This document shows, one piece after another, positions 1 through 10,975 of a DNA stretch of 64,000 nucleotides; position 1 is the first letter of the stretch; each line of letters opens with the position of its first letter. The notes beneath the pieces were generated by a model. It was given only the letters and a program-made list of their open reading frames with translations. It ran no database searches and was not told the DNA's origin. This DNA comes from Distichodus sexfasciatus (taxonomy: Eukaryota; Chordata; Actinopteri; Characiformes; Distichodontidae). The position numbers and the translations under genes were made by a program. Location of the stretch: positions 1 to 64,000 of the forward strand of contig JAVGVS010000386.1 in the NCBI GenBank assembly GCA_032718565.1, in the 5' to 3' direction.

Positions 1-28
1 CTATATATATATATGTATATATATACAC

Positions 29-63
<35 letters not shown>
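1..63. repeat. (TA)n microsatellite
   Basis: Almost pure alternating TA with a few interruptions (atgtat, acacat) at the left edge of the window. It continues into sequence resembling the AATCGATTCA-type terminus of family E. A simple repeat that could extrude a cruciform; no gene. Confidence 0.95.
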
Positions 64-66
<3 letters not shown>

Positions 67-839
67 CAAATTGAATCACGATTCTTACTCTGTCGATTCA
101 GTATCGATTCATGCATTCCAAATAATCCATTCATATTAACGTAACGCCACTGGTTTACTTTTTCCCCGAATCGTGAGACTTTCTGAATCCTGCAGCCCTA
201 ATATACACACACTTTAAAAAATGGCAACCGCTGAGCATTAGCCACAGAGAAAGCGTGTGGAAGCAATCGATTGGTTCAATAGATTCACGCCCATCATTTG
301 GTCGGCCGAGGGGAAATCTGCAGGAGAGATATTCCGAAGAGAACCCTAATAAATGCGGCATTTGAGAGTCACGTCGCCGGCTGCTCATATCGAAATGTCT
401 CTTGATATTAAAGTAATTCTGTGTATTATTATGGACATAAAAAGGGAGGGTCGGGTCAGGGGGACAGCCCAGTCTCTGCCACATTCAATCAAAATGCAAA
501 TGTCCCACGCCCCAGTGCTTGGTCAGTTATGCGCTAACCCTTTCATAAGGCAAAATATATCATATTTCTCTCTGCCACAGGTCCGGGATGACAGATTACT
601 GAACAATTATTGGGATCATGTGGAATTCCTGATCCCATTTCAGCGTTTTTAAATATGCATATGCTCACTGATGCATTTAGATTTAGATTCTACAGATATA
701 AATGAATGGTTATGTAATGCTCTGGTGTCTCAAATGTATGACGATGTGAACAATATGAATTTGTCAGAATGTACTGCTTCTAATATACTTGTACTTAAAC
801 ATTGGCAAATATTGACCAAAAATTGCTCAAATTTAGAAG
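64..839. other. Unassigned sequence with a family E-like fragment at 64-125
   Basis: Bases 64-125 repeat the gattca/atcgattc motifs seen at the end of the family E elements (840-1568 and 35605-36105), so this is probably a truncated third copy. The rest holds short open frames only, with no recognisable domain, splice context or repeat. Confidence 0.4.
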
Positions 840-1568
840 TGTGGTCTCACGATTCGATTCAATTGTGATTATCCGGTCAATGCTTTGATTCGATGCAATA
901 TCTTGAACCCCATCAATTTTTCTACAGGACTTCACATTGCACGCAGATTATGCAGAGATCCGGGCAGTCATATTTACTCCCGTGATGTTATATTTTGACT
1001 AATTTTTAGCAAGAAAATCACCAAACAATAATGATATTATGTCATTATGATATAATCCAGGGGTTTTCAACTGCTTCTTTCCCAGGGACCACCACTCAAG
1101 CTAAGCAGTCTAAGTATGGAGGTGAGAGTGTTTTTAACTTTTTAGATACTGGGGCGTAGAAAGCAGGGTGGAGTTATTTAAATGTCTGCTAATGTGACGT
1201 AGAGTTAGGGGAGAAATGTAAGCACACGATTTCTGACGTTCGTAAATTAATACTAACACAATTCACTATTTTTTAAACAAACTTACAGTGTGTGTAAAGG
1301 CAGATTTTTTTTCCATTAAGTTCATTAATGAAAGAAAGGGACCATTAAGTTCATTATTAATAAAATCATTTGAAAATGTTTTGAAAAATAAATACAACGA
1401 AATAATTTTTTAAAAGTGATTTCAGTAGTGAAACTGGATTGAGTGTCCACCTGCAATGCCAGCACGGACCACTAGAGTCCCCTGATATAATCGATTATGT
1501 TCTGCCACGGCATTGTCCACGTTTGCATCAGAATGCATCGATTAAGTGATTAATTTCAACACGCCTTC
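840..1568 (-). mobile_element. Family E non-autonomous element, copy 1
   Basis: Read on the minus strand, this matches 35605-36105 over several blocks: the catcatgcatcga-type end, a cataatcgattat block, a tggtctgc..attgcaggtggac block, a ttttcaactg block next to gaccacaactcag, gaaaatcactaagcaa, cactgcacgcagatt and the ctcacgattca end. Two independent copies with the same block order imply a transposable element. No coding capacity is seen. hAT-like by general appearance, but termini and target duplication are unresolved. Confidence 0.65.
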
Positions 1569-1574
1569 TCAACA

Positions 1575-2008
1575 TTATTGTAATGTATCAACCTTAACCT
1601 ACTCGGGAATCTCCCTCCCCCGATAGACTGCCAGATCCACAGTCCAGCTCCAGGACTTTTACTCAGTCCTTAACTAGGTCTGGGTCACCTGAGTTTTAAC
1701 TAGCCGCGCCTTTGTCTTTTCAATATAAATAACTCCCAGTTTCCCATGGTTCCTTGCGAAGAATTGTTAAGTCTCAGACTACATACCGAGCGTTCCCTTG
1801 TTTTGTCTTCCCGTGCACCGACCACTGCTTTGTGTTTTTGGATTTGTCTTTGAACTCTGATTTGGATTTGTTTGCTCTGCGGACTGCCTTAACAGCATTC
1901 GACCTGTGCCTGTTCCTCGACGGCGAATTTTGCAAAGCCCATCAATGATTAAAGTCTGAGGTAAAAGTACTCTGCGTTTGGGTCCTCATGTGAACGTTAA
2001 CGGTTACA
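1575..2008 (+). mobile_element. Solo-LTR-like relic (same family as 9236-9580)
   Basis: Shares many blocks in order with 9236-9580: ccagctccagg, cacctgagttttaact, gccacgcc-like, ccttgc.aag.attg, gatttggatttg, gcggactg, ctgtgcctg and an (a)ttaaagtctg-type end. An internal ataaataa box and the distal tgcgtttgggtcc resemble the downstream half of fish gypsy LTRs. Exact ends and target duplication are not clear; the right end touches a hAT MITE. Inferred from the pairwise match. Confidence 0.55.
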
Positions 2009-2186
2009 GCAGCGTTTCCCAATCCCCGTCCTCGGGGCCCACCGCTCTGCACAGATTCGAACTTTCCCAACCCACAGCACAGCTGATGCTACTGATTAGC
2101 TAATTAGCAACATAGGACCAGGAAATACCAAATATGTGCAGAGCGGTTGGGTGCGAGGACTGGGATTGGGAAACGCTGGGTTATAG
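2002..2186. mobile_element. hAT-type MITE with 8-bp target duplications
   Basis: The element itself is 2010-2178 (169 bp). Its ends are an inverted repeat of about 45 bp starting cagcgtttcccaatcc and ending ggattgggaaacgctg. It is flanked by ggttacag (2002-2009) and ggttatag (2179-2186), an 8-bp duplication with one mismatch, as expected for the hAT superfamily. No coding capacity; non-autonomous. Confidence 0.8.
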
Positions 2187-2441
2187 AGACATTGCAACCA
2201 AGTCACTCTTTTTACTCACAATGTAGTACAGATTTTATTACAAAATACTGTTACATATTTTAAACATAAATATCACTTTTGGTTAAAGTACAGTCAAATG
2301 AAGCTCTCATATAGTGATGCATAACTACTTTAACAGAAAACAATAAAATGTCAATGAATGAGCAAATTTCACCCCAAAAAAAGCTGGTCGTATTTTGCCA
2401 TTTCAACCCAAAAAGTCAGCGTTCTTCATGTTTTTAGCAAG

Positions 2442-2683
2442 TGGGGCAGTTGGTGGTGTAACGTTTAGGGCGTTCACCCCATGATCAGAAGTTTGCAGGT
2501 TCGAATCCCAGATGGGTAAAGTTACCACTGAGATACTGTACTCATGAGCACGGTACCGTCCCCATGCACTGTTTTCCGTGCGCTGCCCATGTTAGCTGCC
2601 CACTGCTCCTGCCCACAGATGCGTCAAATGCAGAGATCACATTTGGTTGTTTTGCACTGTGTGCTGTGGTGTGGTGTGTTCAA
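2442..2683 (+). mobile_element. SINE-A copy (tRNA-derived SINE)
   Basis: The head has a tRNA-like B box, ggttcgaatcc, at 2498-2508. The shared body follows: accactgag..actcatgagc, ggtaccgtcccc, ctgcccactgctcc, gtcaaatgcagag, tcacatttggttgt, gtgctgtg. About 11 copies of this body are found in the window. It is a Pol III retroposon needing a LINE in trans (family knowledge). Confidence 0.85.
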
Positions 2684-2689
2684 AAAATA

Positions 2690-3370
2690 GCTTAAAAATC
2701 TGCTAACCATCGGGTATTCTCTGTCATAAAGTGACCGTGACACTGCAGTCTTTATCTAGGCCGGGAAGATTCCATTTAGCGCTCTCCCGGGTATGGGGGG
2801 TGGTAAAAAGTGTGGGTGAGTAAAACAATAAGAACAAGCAAACGGCGGCATTCTCGAGGAACATAAAGGAGAGTTGTTTAAAGGGCTGACTGTGTTTTTT
2901 ATTCCCAACCTCTCCTGCTGGCAGTTTCGCCTTTCTTTGCCCCCACCTTCCCAATCCATTCCTCCGTCATCCCTCGCTCAATCTCCTCCCGCTCCCCCCA
3001 CCTTGTCCCCCGGTCTCCCTGGTGAAGGACTAAATTTACCCACAACTCCTTTGTGTGCGAAAACAAGTGAACTTTCATTATTGCCGATCCCGTCGAAGCC
3101 GCAAATAACTTGCCCGTGTCGAGACAGGATGATTGATACTCTTCATCACCTCCCATCTCCCCCTCCTCCTCCTCCTCCTCCCCTAATTTAATTCCCCAAC
3201 AACCGCAGAGCCCCCGTCGTCGGCGGCTGTAGCGACGGTCGAGCTGCCCCCTATCGATCGACCATAATAACGCTGACTCTCTCCCGGTGAGTCTGCACCC
3301 AACCTGGCCCGGTTTGGTTGGCACCTGCGTCTAACTGCACCGTGACGGAGAGGTGGGTGCATCGTTCCCA
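2690..3370. other. Complex mixed-composition sequence, no gene recognised
   Basis: Non-repetitive except for a (CTC)n run near 3158-3183. Several overlapping short open frames exist on both strands but none shows a domain or consistent codon use. Candidate for a conserved non-coding element, not testable here. Confidence 0.35.
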
Positions 3371-3372
3371 AA

Positions 3373-3478
3373 ATGGTAAGTATCTTTGACTCTGGACCAT
3401 GAGGTTGTGGGTTCGAATCCTACCTCCAGCACAAGCATCACTGGGCTCCTGACCAAGACCCTTAACCCCAAGCTAATC
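3373..3478 (+). mobile_element. SINE-B fragment (tRNA-derived)
   Basis: Contains a tRNA-like B box (gggttcgaatccta) followed by ccagca..atcactggg, ctcctgacc and aagacccttaacccc, the head and body of the SINE-B copies at 8542, 10786 and 43485. It is truncated at its right side, where the CATC tract begins. Confidence 0.75.
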
Positions 3479-3479
3479 C

Positions 3480-3805
3480 TTTCCTCCACCCCTCCCTTTA
3501 TCCCTCCATCTAATGCTTCCATCCTTCCCTCCATTCCTTCCTCCATCTCTCTCTCCATCCATGTCCCCACCCCTTCACCCCTCCTTTTCTATCCTTCTCT
3601 CCTTTGATCCGTCCCACCATCCCTCCTCTTCATCCATCACTCTCTCCATCACTCCCTTCCTTCATCCACCCTTCCCTTCATCCCTCTATCCATCCCTCCC
3701 ATGCAACTTCATTCAAGCTTTTACTTCTATAATTTGTTTGTTTTGACAAGAAAAGACAAGAAAATCCCTCCCTCCATCCTTCCGTCCGTCCCTCCCTCGA
3801 CATTC
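3480..3805. repeat. Polypyrimidine CATC/CCTC tract, left part
   Basis: A decayed repeat of ccatccctcc-type units, nearly purine-free except for spaced A residues. Short open frames through it are repeat artefacts. An A/T-richer interruption lies at 3700-3765. Confidence 0.9.
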
Positions 3806-4205
3806 CTGTACTCTTCCGGAGGAGGTTACCAAGTCAGCATCCCAGATCTGCTCCTGAATAGTCATCACATTTTCTATCCGCAGCGGCATAATCGCCACAT
3901 AACCACATCCTTTTCACACTCCAGACTAAGCAGAATTTTTCCAGGAGAGGAGGAAGCCCGATAGCTAACTTGCCCCCCACCCCCCACCTCGTTTTTCGAA
4001 CCCTCTTTTCAGCCCCCCACGCCACCCCTCCTCTGCCCCTCTAGTCAGTAAACATTTTCCAGCGATGCTTCATTATTACCACATCAAAGATGCCGCAAAT
4101 TGCGCCGTAATTCCGTTTAGGAAATTTCTGCAAAGCATGCAACAAACTCCGCCTCCATTCCCCACCGTGCCCCATCCAGCTTAATTTCCCAAGAAAGCTG
4201 AGCGC
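3806..4205. other. Complex island inside the CATC tract
   Basis: About 400 bp of balanced, non-repetitive sequence between two polypyrimidine arrays. No coding signal. Its sharp contrast with the flanks makes it a candidate single-copy or regulatory segment. It ends with cttaatttcccaagaaagc, a motif that recurs at 5368 on the far side of the array. Confidence 0.4.
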
Positions 4206-4209
4206 AGAC

Positions 4210-5360
4210 GTAGTTAAAATAAACCCTCCCTCCATCCATCCCTCCATCCGTATATCCATCCATCTATATATCTATCCCTCCAGCCTTCCCTCATCCATCA
4301 ATCCCTCCATCAATCCCTCCCTGTCCTCCCTTCATCCGTCCCACATTCTATCCCTCCATCCCTCCATCCTGTCCTCCCTTTATCCATCTCTCCCTTTATC
4401 CATCAATCCCTCCATCCTATCCTCCCTTTATCCATCAATCCCTCCATCCTGTCCTCCCTTTATCCATCAATCCCTCCATCCTATCCTCCCTTTACCCAGC
4501 AATCCCTCCATCCTGTCCTCCCTTTATCCATCCCTCCCTTTATCCATCAATCCCTCCATCCTATCCTCCCTTTACCCATCAATCCCTCCATCCTGTCCTC
4601 CCTTTATCCATCCCTCCCTTTACCATCAATCCCTCCATCCTGTCCTCCCTTTATCCATCCATCCCTCCATCCTGTCCTCCCATCATCCATCCATCCATCC
4701 ATCCTATCCTCCCTTCATCCCTCCATCTATATATCCATCCATCCATCTATTCCTCCATCAATATATCCATCTCTCCATCCTATCTTCTCTTCATCCATCC
4801 CTCCATCCTATCCTCCCTTCATCCATTCCTCACTTTATCCATCCGTCCATCCATCCATCCATCCGTCCATCCATCCATCCATCCTGTCCTCCCTTTATCC
4901 ATTCCTCCCTTCATCCATCCATCCCTCCATCCTATCCTCCCTTCTTCCATACCTCCCTTCATCCATCCCTCCATCCTAATTTCCCTTTATACATCCCTCG
5001 CTCAATCCCTCCCTCATCCATCCATCCCTCCATCCTATTCTCCCTTCATTTATCCCTCCATTCTTCCCTCCCTTCATCCATCTATCCATTTGGTCTTCCA
5101 GCACTTAACTCCATTCATTCCTTTGTCCATCCTTTCCCTCTCCAACACTCCCTCCATATTTCCCTCCCTACTGTTATTGCCCCCGCCCCCAATTCTTCCA
5201 TTCCTCCCTCCCTCCCTCCATCCACCCCTCATTATTCCATCTCTTTATCCATCTCTCCTGCCCTTCACACCTCCTTCCCTCTATCTTTCCATCCACCACT
5301 CCATAACTCCTACCCTTCATCCCTCCATCACTCTCTCCATTCTGTTTTCTCCTCCCCCCG
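4210..5360. repeat. Polypyrimidine minisatellite with 32-bp higher-order units
   Basis: The core at about 4365-4690 repeats a 32-bp unit (ccatcctgtcctcccttt then atccatcaatccct), with catcct phases at 4413, 4445, 4477, 4509, 4557, 4589 and 4636. Longer steps of 47-48 bp contain an extra 16-bp half-unit. The flanks decay into CATC, CCTC and CATT tetranucleotides. A long mirror-like pyrimidine strand of this kind can form triplex DNA (general knowledge). Confidence 0.9.
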
Positions 5361-5364
5361 CCCC

Positions 5365-5724
5365 AACTTAATTTCCCAAGGAAGCCATGTGTTTAACGTT
5401 ATTAAAGGAGGCCCTCATTTGTGTTTGGATCCGAAAGCAAGTTTTCGCTGAGGGTGTTAAACAAAACTGAAAAAAAATATAAATAAAAATGCAGGTGCCC
5501 CGACGGTCGATTGTGCTCCCTCCCTGCATGAGAAGCACCTGATTTCATCCAGGCGAGACGTCAGCTCCCATGATGCTTCTCTCCAAACGCTTAGCTCAGC
5601 ACTAGCAGCTAGCGAGACAACATGTAGACTGGGAGGCTCGCGGTGTTCTCACTTTGAGAAAGATGCATAAATTGACATAACGTATGCTCACTGCCCCAAA
5701 AATGTGAATCTGCAAAATTTGTGG
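5365..5724. other. Complex non-repetitive segment
   Basis: Balanced sequence after the polypyrimidine array, including gcaggtgccccgacgg and gagacgtcagctcc (a CRE-like gacgtca core). No open frame of note. Possible conserved non-coding element by appearance only. Confidence 0.35.
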
Positions 5725-5815
5725 TTTTTAGACAGATTCAAGATTCTTTATTTGTCACACACACAGTTATACCTCATGTAGGGAGATGTGACCTGAACTG
5801 GGTGTGCAATGAAGC
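5725..5815. repeat. Dispersed-repeat 3' tail fragment
   Basis: The phrase attcaagattctttatttgt followed by cacacacacagttatacc and gcaatgaagcttaa resembles the 3' end of a common fish LINE or SINE tail, recognised from memory. A single fragment with no coding part. Confidence 0.4.
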
Positions 5816-7310
5816 TTAACACGTGAATTAAATCAGGAAAAATATGAAAATACTATATTTAAACTTGAATGAAAATGATTTAGTAATATATAGCCAAACT
5901 TATATGCTCAGCAATCCCAAAAATGTTATAACATCATGTTCCAAAATAAAGAACATTTTAAAAAGTGCAGTCAGATGGAAATCAGTGCATTATAAACACA
6001 AACTTGCATTTTTATGCCTCATAAGTGTGAACGTGAGTGTGGTTATGAGTCATTTCCATTTGTCATTGTTAATCCCAAGGAGGCGTCTCTATTAAGGTTG
6101 TCATTCCCTATTTTGGCCACAATATTAAAATTTTAACAGCGTACAATAAAATGTCAATTTGTTACCAAATTTATATATTTTTTCAATTACAAGTTACATG
6201 GACACATGCAATCTCATCATTAAACACCATTTACTTCCATTTTATAGTTTTGCAAGATATTGAATCTACACATTCTTAAGAAGTAATAATCACGAATTTC
6301 ATTCTCATTTCAACAATGAAGAAAATTAATCAATACTAAAAGTAGTCCACTTTCACTCACAATAGAACATAGATTCCATATATATGGAATATGTATTTAT
6401 TATTATATGTATTTGTTTTTTTATTTAAATATTGTTATTATTGATTTTATTTTGGTTTTATATTTATATTTGATAATTTTTTCTGTTTATTTGCCCTCTC
6501 TATAAAGCACTTTGAGCTGCATTCAGATATATGAAAGGTGCTAAATAAATAAAATATAAATGATGAATGAATATATAATAATAATAAATAAATAACTTTG
6601 TTTAAAACAAAACCTTGGCTGATGTGCAGCATCATTTGTTGTAACACATTACGTGACCAAACTTTTCTTCCAACCCTGAATACTCAGAGGCACATTAACT
6701 GTAAACTCTCTCGTCTTCTTAAAATTCTACATGAAAACATATTCCGTACAGAGAGCCAGTACCACATCAGATTTCAAAACCAGTATTTTAAAAGCTAAAG
6801 GAGTAATATCAACCCGTATGTTTTTAAAGGTGGAATTATATGATGCCTCTTTTAACATTTCCCCAAAAATCAAAAAAGTCCAAAATTAGCACCTGCAAAT
6901 CATTAAAATGAATAAGCCATTTTCTGCTTAATTTGCACAATCACAAATGCTGCATATTTATAAAAGCTCAAGGGAGGCGGGACCATTAGCTAAACGCAGA
7001 CGCTGCACATTTCACGCAATTAGTGCATGCGCCGTTAGATTGAGTTTGAATAAGATCTGAGAAAACAGTAAAGTCTGACTGATGCTTTTCTACTGTTTTA
7101 TACACTCAAGTAATCCCACGTTGGGCTAAAAAAGAACAAACTTACTAAAGCTCTGAAATGAATCAACAGGCCAGGAGTGAGGGAACATGCAACAGATTAG
7201 AGTGCTGAGAGAGACTGACGAAGAGTGTCTTAGGAAAAATATAATTACCTTTTTCTTACCCTGTGCACACTTGAAGCCAGTAAAAGTGTATATTTACGTA
7301 TAAAGTAAGT
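5816..7310. other. AT-rich unassigned sequence
   Basis: Holds short open frames only. Two embedded items stand out. 6052-6118 is a lone unit of the 44-bp minisatellite found at 7365-7690. 6495-6560 (ataaagcactttgagctgc then ggtgctaaataaataaa) resembles the 3' tail of a common fish retroposon. The remainder shows nothing recognisable. Confidence 0.5.
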
Positions 7311-7364
7311 TTGTTTGAGACTAGGGTTTTTAATGTAATAAATAAAACATTGTTAAGCTTGCCA

Positions 7365-7690
7365 TTTGCTATTTTGGCCACAAGGTGGTGTCTCCATTAA
7401 CACTGTCATTCTCAATTTTGGCCAATTAAAGTTCTCATTTCTTATTTTAGTCACAAGGTGGGGGCGTCTCCATTAAGGTTATTATTCCCTATTTTAGCCA
7501 CAAGGGGGCGTCTCCATTAAGGCTGTCGTTCCCTATTTTGGCCACAAGGGGGCGTCTCCATTAAGGCTGTCATTCCCTATTTTGGCCACAAGGGGGCGTC
7601 TCCATTAAGGCTGTCGTTCCCTATTTTGGCCACGAGGTGACATCTCGATTAAGGTTGATGTTCCCTATTTTAGCCACAAGGATAATTATT
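7365..7690. repeat. 44-bp minisatellite, about seven units
   Basis: The unit is a ccctattttggccacaag block followed by ggggcgtctccattaaggct and gtcatt. The ggcgtctcc phase falls at 7463, 7507, 7551 and 7595 and the decayed equivalent at 7639, giving a strict 44-bp period. Outer units are more diverged, and the second one is expanded by about 14 bp. Confidence 0.95.
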
Positions 7691-8298
7691 TTCATTAAGG
7701 AGAACTGTGCTATTACCTTCCTTTTGTTTAGCTCGTTCCTGATGTGAGTTTAACATTAATTTAGCAGCTCAACTGTCATCAACATAAACATCTAGTAACA
7801 GCCTTTATCATTTCTTATTTTTACCTTTTTCACCATTGTATTCCGTTCTACTTTTTTAGCCCAAATAAATCATGCAATTTCTTCAGGACTTCGCCATAAA
7901 GTTAGTGAGCTGTTGTTGATGTCGAGTCTGAAGGAGGAGAGTGCAAACTTGCGTAACTTGGAGTTCAATACAGCACAAATAAACAAGATGCTTGCAAACC
8001 CAGAGCACGCATAAATATTTAAAGGGCTACTTGGGGGGAGTGTACAAAATCTTTTCACCTCACAGGATGACATCAAAACGATCCGGTGACACAAGAAGCA
8101 TAGCATAGCTGCTTTATTCTGCATTACATTCATCCACATAAAGCTTTATGTATTTGTTACCTGAAGCTCAAAGTTCATGTAAAAACAGAACTCACATGTT
8201 CATTATAATGAATATCTTATTTACATTTATTTTCTCATGGTTGTCACAGGACTATTTACAAAAATAGAACCATTATGACAAATTCAAAACACAGCAGA
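7691..8298. other. Unassigned AT-rich sequence
   Basis: No repeat match within the window and no convincing coding frame. The minus-strand frame at 7870-8139 has no family I recognise. Confidence 0.4.
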
Positions 8299-8541
8299 GT
8301 GAAATTAAAGAGTTATTATTTGTCATTGTGAACACACCACAGCACAGCACATGGTGCACCACAACGAAATTTAACTTTTGCATCTGACCCATCCATGAAA
8401 GAGCAGTGGTCAGCTTTTTGGCAGCACCTTGGGGAACTTGATCATGAGTACGTCAGTGGTATCTTTTCCGGTCTGGGACTTAAACCAGCAACCTTCCAAT
8501 TATGTGACAAACTCCCTAACCGTTACACTGTCCAGCCGCTG
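8299..8541 (-). mobile_element. SINE-A copy, minus strand
   Basis: The reverse complement shows the SINE-A order: head with gtaacggttaggga, ctggtttaagtcccagacc, ccactg..gtactcatgatca, tgggtcagatgc, gtggtgc.ccatgtgctgtg, and the tail gttcacaatgacaaataat. Its 5' (right) end abuts SINE-B at 8542 with no spacer. Confidence 0.8.
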
Positions 8542-8651
8542 GGGTTAAGGATCTTGCTCAGAGACCCAGTGATGGTAGTGCTGGATGTAGGATTCAAACC
8601 CACAATCTCTTGGCCAACAGACGAGCATTCTAACCACTAGACCACCACCAT
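8542..8651 (-). mobile_element. SINE-B fragment joined to SINE-A
   Basis: The reverse complement reads ggtctagtggttagaatgc, then gtgggtttgaatcctac (B box), then ccatcactgggtctctgagc and aagatccttaacccc, where it is cut and followed directly by the SINE-A head. The truncation point is the same aagacccttaacccc boundary seen at 3478. Confidence 0.75.
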
Positions 8652-9235
8652 CCAAATCAGTACCAGCTGCCCCAAAATTCGCTCAATGTTTGTTGCTACA
8701 AATAAATGTACAGTAAATTCCCCATTTGAGTACCTTTATAGGCAAGAAAATCACATATCTTTTGATTAGACACTACAGGCCAACAAAAAGACACTGAATA
8801 TAATTATAAGGATAAAACAGATCACGACAAGGGTTATACTTAACGAGCTATTAAATGTAAGATAATGGGATAAAACTGTTAACTTGTGCATTTTATTTGC
8901 TATTGTAAATTTGTTCTAAAAGGCAAGAGAACCATTACAATTTTCTGCATGCACTGACAACTGTTACTCACTCACTGCTTACTAAAATTGTCCTCAATAT
9001 TCTTTGCTAAGGAATAAGATTCACTCGACAGTAGAAAGTGTTCTGCAATTAACCTTAACTAAAACCTTCTTAGATAGATGTTGGGCTCAATAAAAGAGAG
9101 AGCAGAAGAGCAATAAAGTGATAAAGTTTCTTCCTTTGCCGATATAAAAGCAGTTTATCTATTGACATTATATATTGTAAGTGGGTGTGTTAAAAGCTGA
9201 CTTGAAGTTGCAGATTACATAAATATAAATGTACT
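8652..9235. other. Unassigned AT-rich sequence
   Basis: No repeat found within the window and no coding frame of note. Confidence 0.4.
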
Positions 9236-9580
9236 GTATGTCCCTCTCCCTGATCAAGACTCCAGCTCCAGGTTTTCTCAACAACCCCTGATTACTAGAT
9301 CAGGATCACCTGAGTTTTAACTCGCCACGCCCCTGACTTGTGTATTTATTGATCTTTGTTGTAGTTGTTTCCTTGCAAAGTATTGCTATGTTCTGGACTG
9401 CATATTGAGTGTTTTCCTGTTCAGCCTTCATGTGTTTGCTTTCTGGATAATACTCAGTTTTTGCATCTCGATTTGGATTTGTTGGTTTCGCGGACTGTTT
9501 CCAGTTGGTTTTGAACTGTGCCTGGTTCAACATGTTGATTTTTGTAAGACTTTTTTGGAAATAAAGACTGTATTCGACTA
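9236..9580 (+). mobile_element. Solo-LTR-like relic (same family as 1575-2008)
   Basis: Matches 1575-2008 in block order (ccagctccagg, ggatcacctgagttttaact, tttccttgcaaagtattg, gatttggatttg, gcggactg). It ends near ggaaataaagactg, whose AATAAA is where an LTR polyadenylation signal would lie. Ends and target duplication were not resolved. Confidence 0.5.
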
Positions 9581-10785
9581 ATGGCTGAGATATACCTAAT
9601 GCTCAGAACACTTACGTGCTTGCATCATGGCTGCCATGCGTTCTCAGTGTTCTTTTGACACATCCTCTGAGTACATTGTCGGAAATTAATGAGATGCATG
9701 CGTGAGTTGCAGTACCAGCAAAAACTGGGGTGGCAATGTGTTCAAGTTTTGGTAAGTGACGTCAGCATCGTTGGTTACTGTGAAGGAAAATTTTAATTAT
9801 TCACCTTAAAGTGTAATTCCAAAGTGTAATCTCTTAGTAACAGGAATGTGCCGATGGTTGGGGGTTTTGTTAAGGTTCACACCTTATGGATAGTCTTAGG
9901 ATAGTTTAGCAGCTTTCCTTTTTTTCCAGTGTGGATGAGCAGATGGCAGGAACAAAAGAAACACAAATGGAAGTTTCCTGTTCTCCAAACTTCAGTAGAA
10001 AGGAAGAAGTGCTGACGGCAACATCAAGGACCATTTGTGTCTGAGAAGGTGTTGATACTGAGCATGTGGACAGGATGTGTAGAAGTATAAAAGGTCTACT
10101 GTAGGAGAGGCAAATTGGTCTTTTTCTCAGACACTCACAGAAGTGCATGAGACAGACTCCCCTCACGAGGTTAAACTTTGTTACAACTGGAGACTCTTGA
10201 TGTTTGTCCTTATTTTTGACTTCTGAGTTTAACTATAGGTGGCTAAGAGAAAAATGCACCACAGTTACAATCAACATGGCTGAACGGTTTCGCTGTCTTT
10301 TTTGCACCTTCGTAACATCCGAATACAAATAATTTTAATCTTTATCTGGGCACTTTTATAGTGTACACTGCCACCTGTTGGAATCCACAAGATTAACAAA
10401 AAGTACGCGAGTGAGTGTAGTCAGAACACTGCTTGTGTAGCAGCAGCATGATCCGCAAGCGTACCATAGCGTTAAATATATTGTGCCCCTCAGACTGAAT
10501 CTCGTTTCACCCCTTAGCCCTACCCCTCTGTTTTGGGTGGTCACATGTAGGGGTACGGTATAAGGGAAGGGCTAACTATCCTTTCAAACAGAGATTTTCC
10601 AGAGGTTCACTCCAAACAGAGCGATAGAAGATATTTCACCGAATGACCAGCGAAAAACAATCAGCAACATGGCTGTGAAACTGAAAAAGGCCAAAAAGAC
10701 ACACATACACATTTCTCAGTTAGTAAAAGATTTAAAGATTTAAAATGAAAACAGCTGGTGTATTGTCTAGTTTGACTGCTGCAAA
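9581..10785. other. Unassigned sequence with a TATA-like box at 10086
   Basis: tataaaagg lies at 10086-10094, followed by sequence resembling the R/U5 part of an LTR (cagacactcacagaag, tctggagact-like). No duplicated ends were found, so a solo LTR is only a possibility. 10495-10585 contains an imperfect inverted block (cccttagccctacccctctg versus aggggtacggtataaggga) typical of a MITE end. No host gene seen. Confidence 0.35.
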
Positions 10786-10975
10786 AAAATTTTACATTTA
10801 CAGCAGACACTCTTATCCAGAGCAACTTACATTTCCTAATTTCAGAGACAGCTCCCCTGAGAGCAACTTAGGGTTAAGGGTCTTGCTCGGGGACCCAACG
10901 CCAGAGGTCGGATTTGAACCCACAACCTCTTGATCCAGAGGCGAGTGTCCTACCACTAGGCCACCAACACCTCTC
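10786..10975 (-). mobile_element. SINE-B copy, near full length
   Basis: The reverse complement gives a tRNA-like head (ggcctagtggtaggacact, gtgggttcaaatccg), the body ggtccccgagcaagaccctt, and the tail gtaagttgctctggataaga followed by gtgtctgctgtaaatg. That tail is a widespread fish SINE ending. About 190 bp. Confidence 0.8.

Noticed and set aside
4210..5360. CRISPR-like regular repeats
   Set aside because: Units are contiguous with no unique spacers and the context is eukaryotic; it is a minisatellite.
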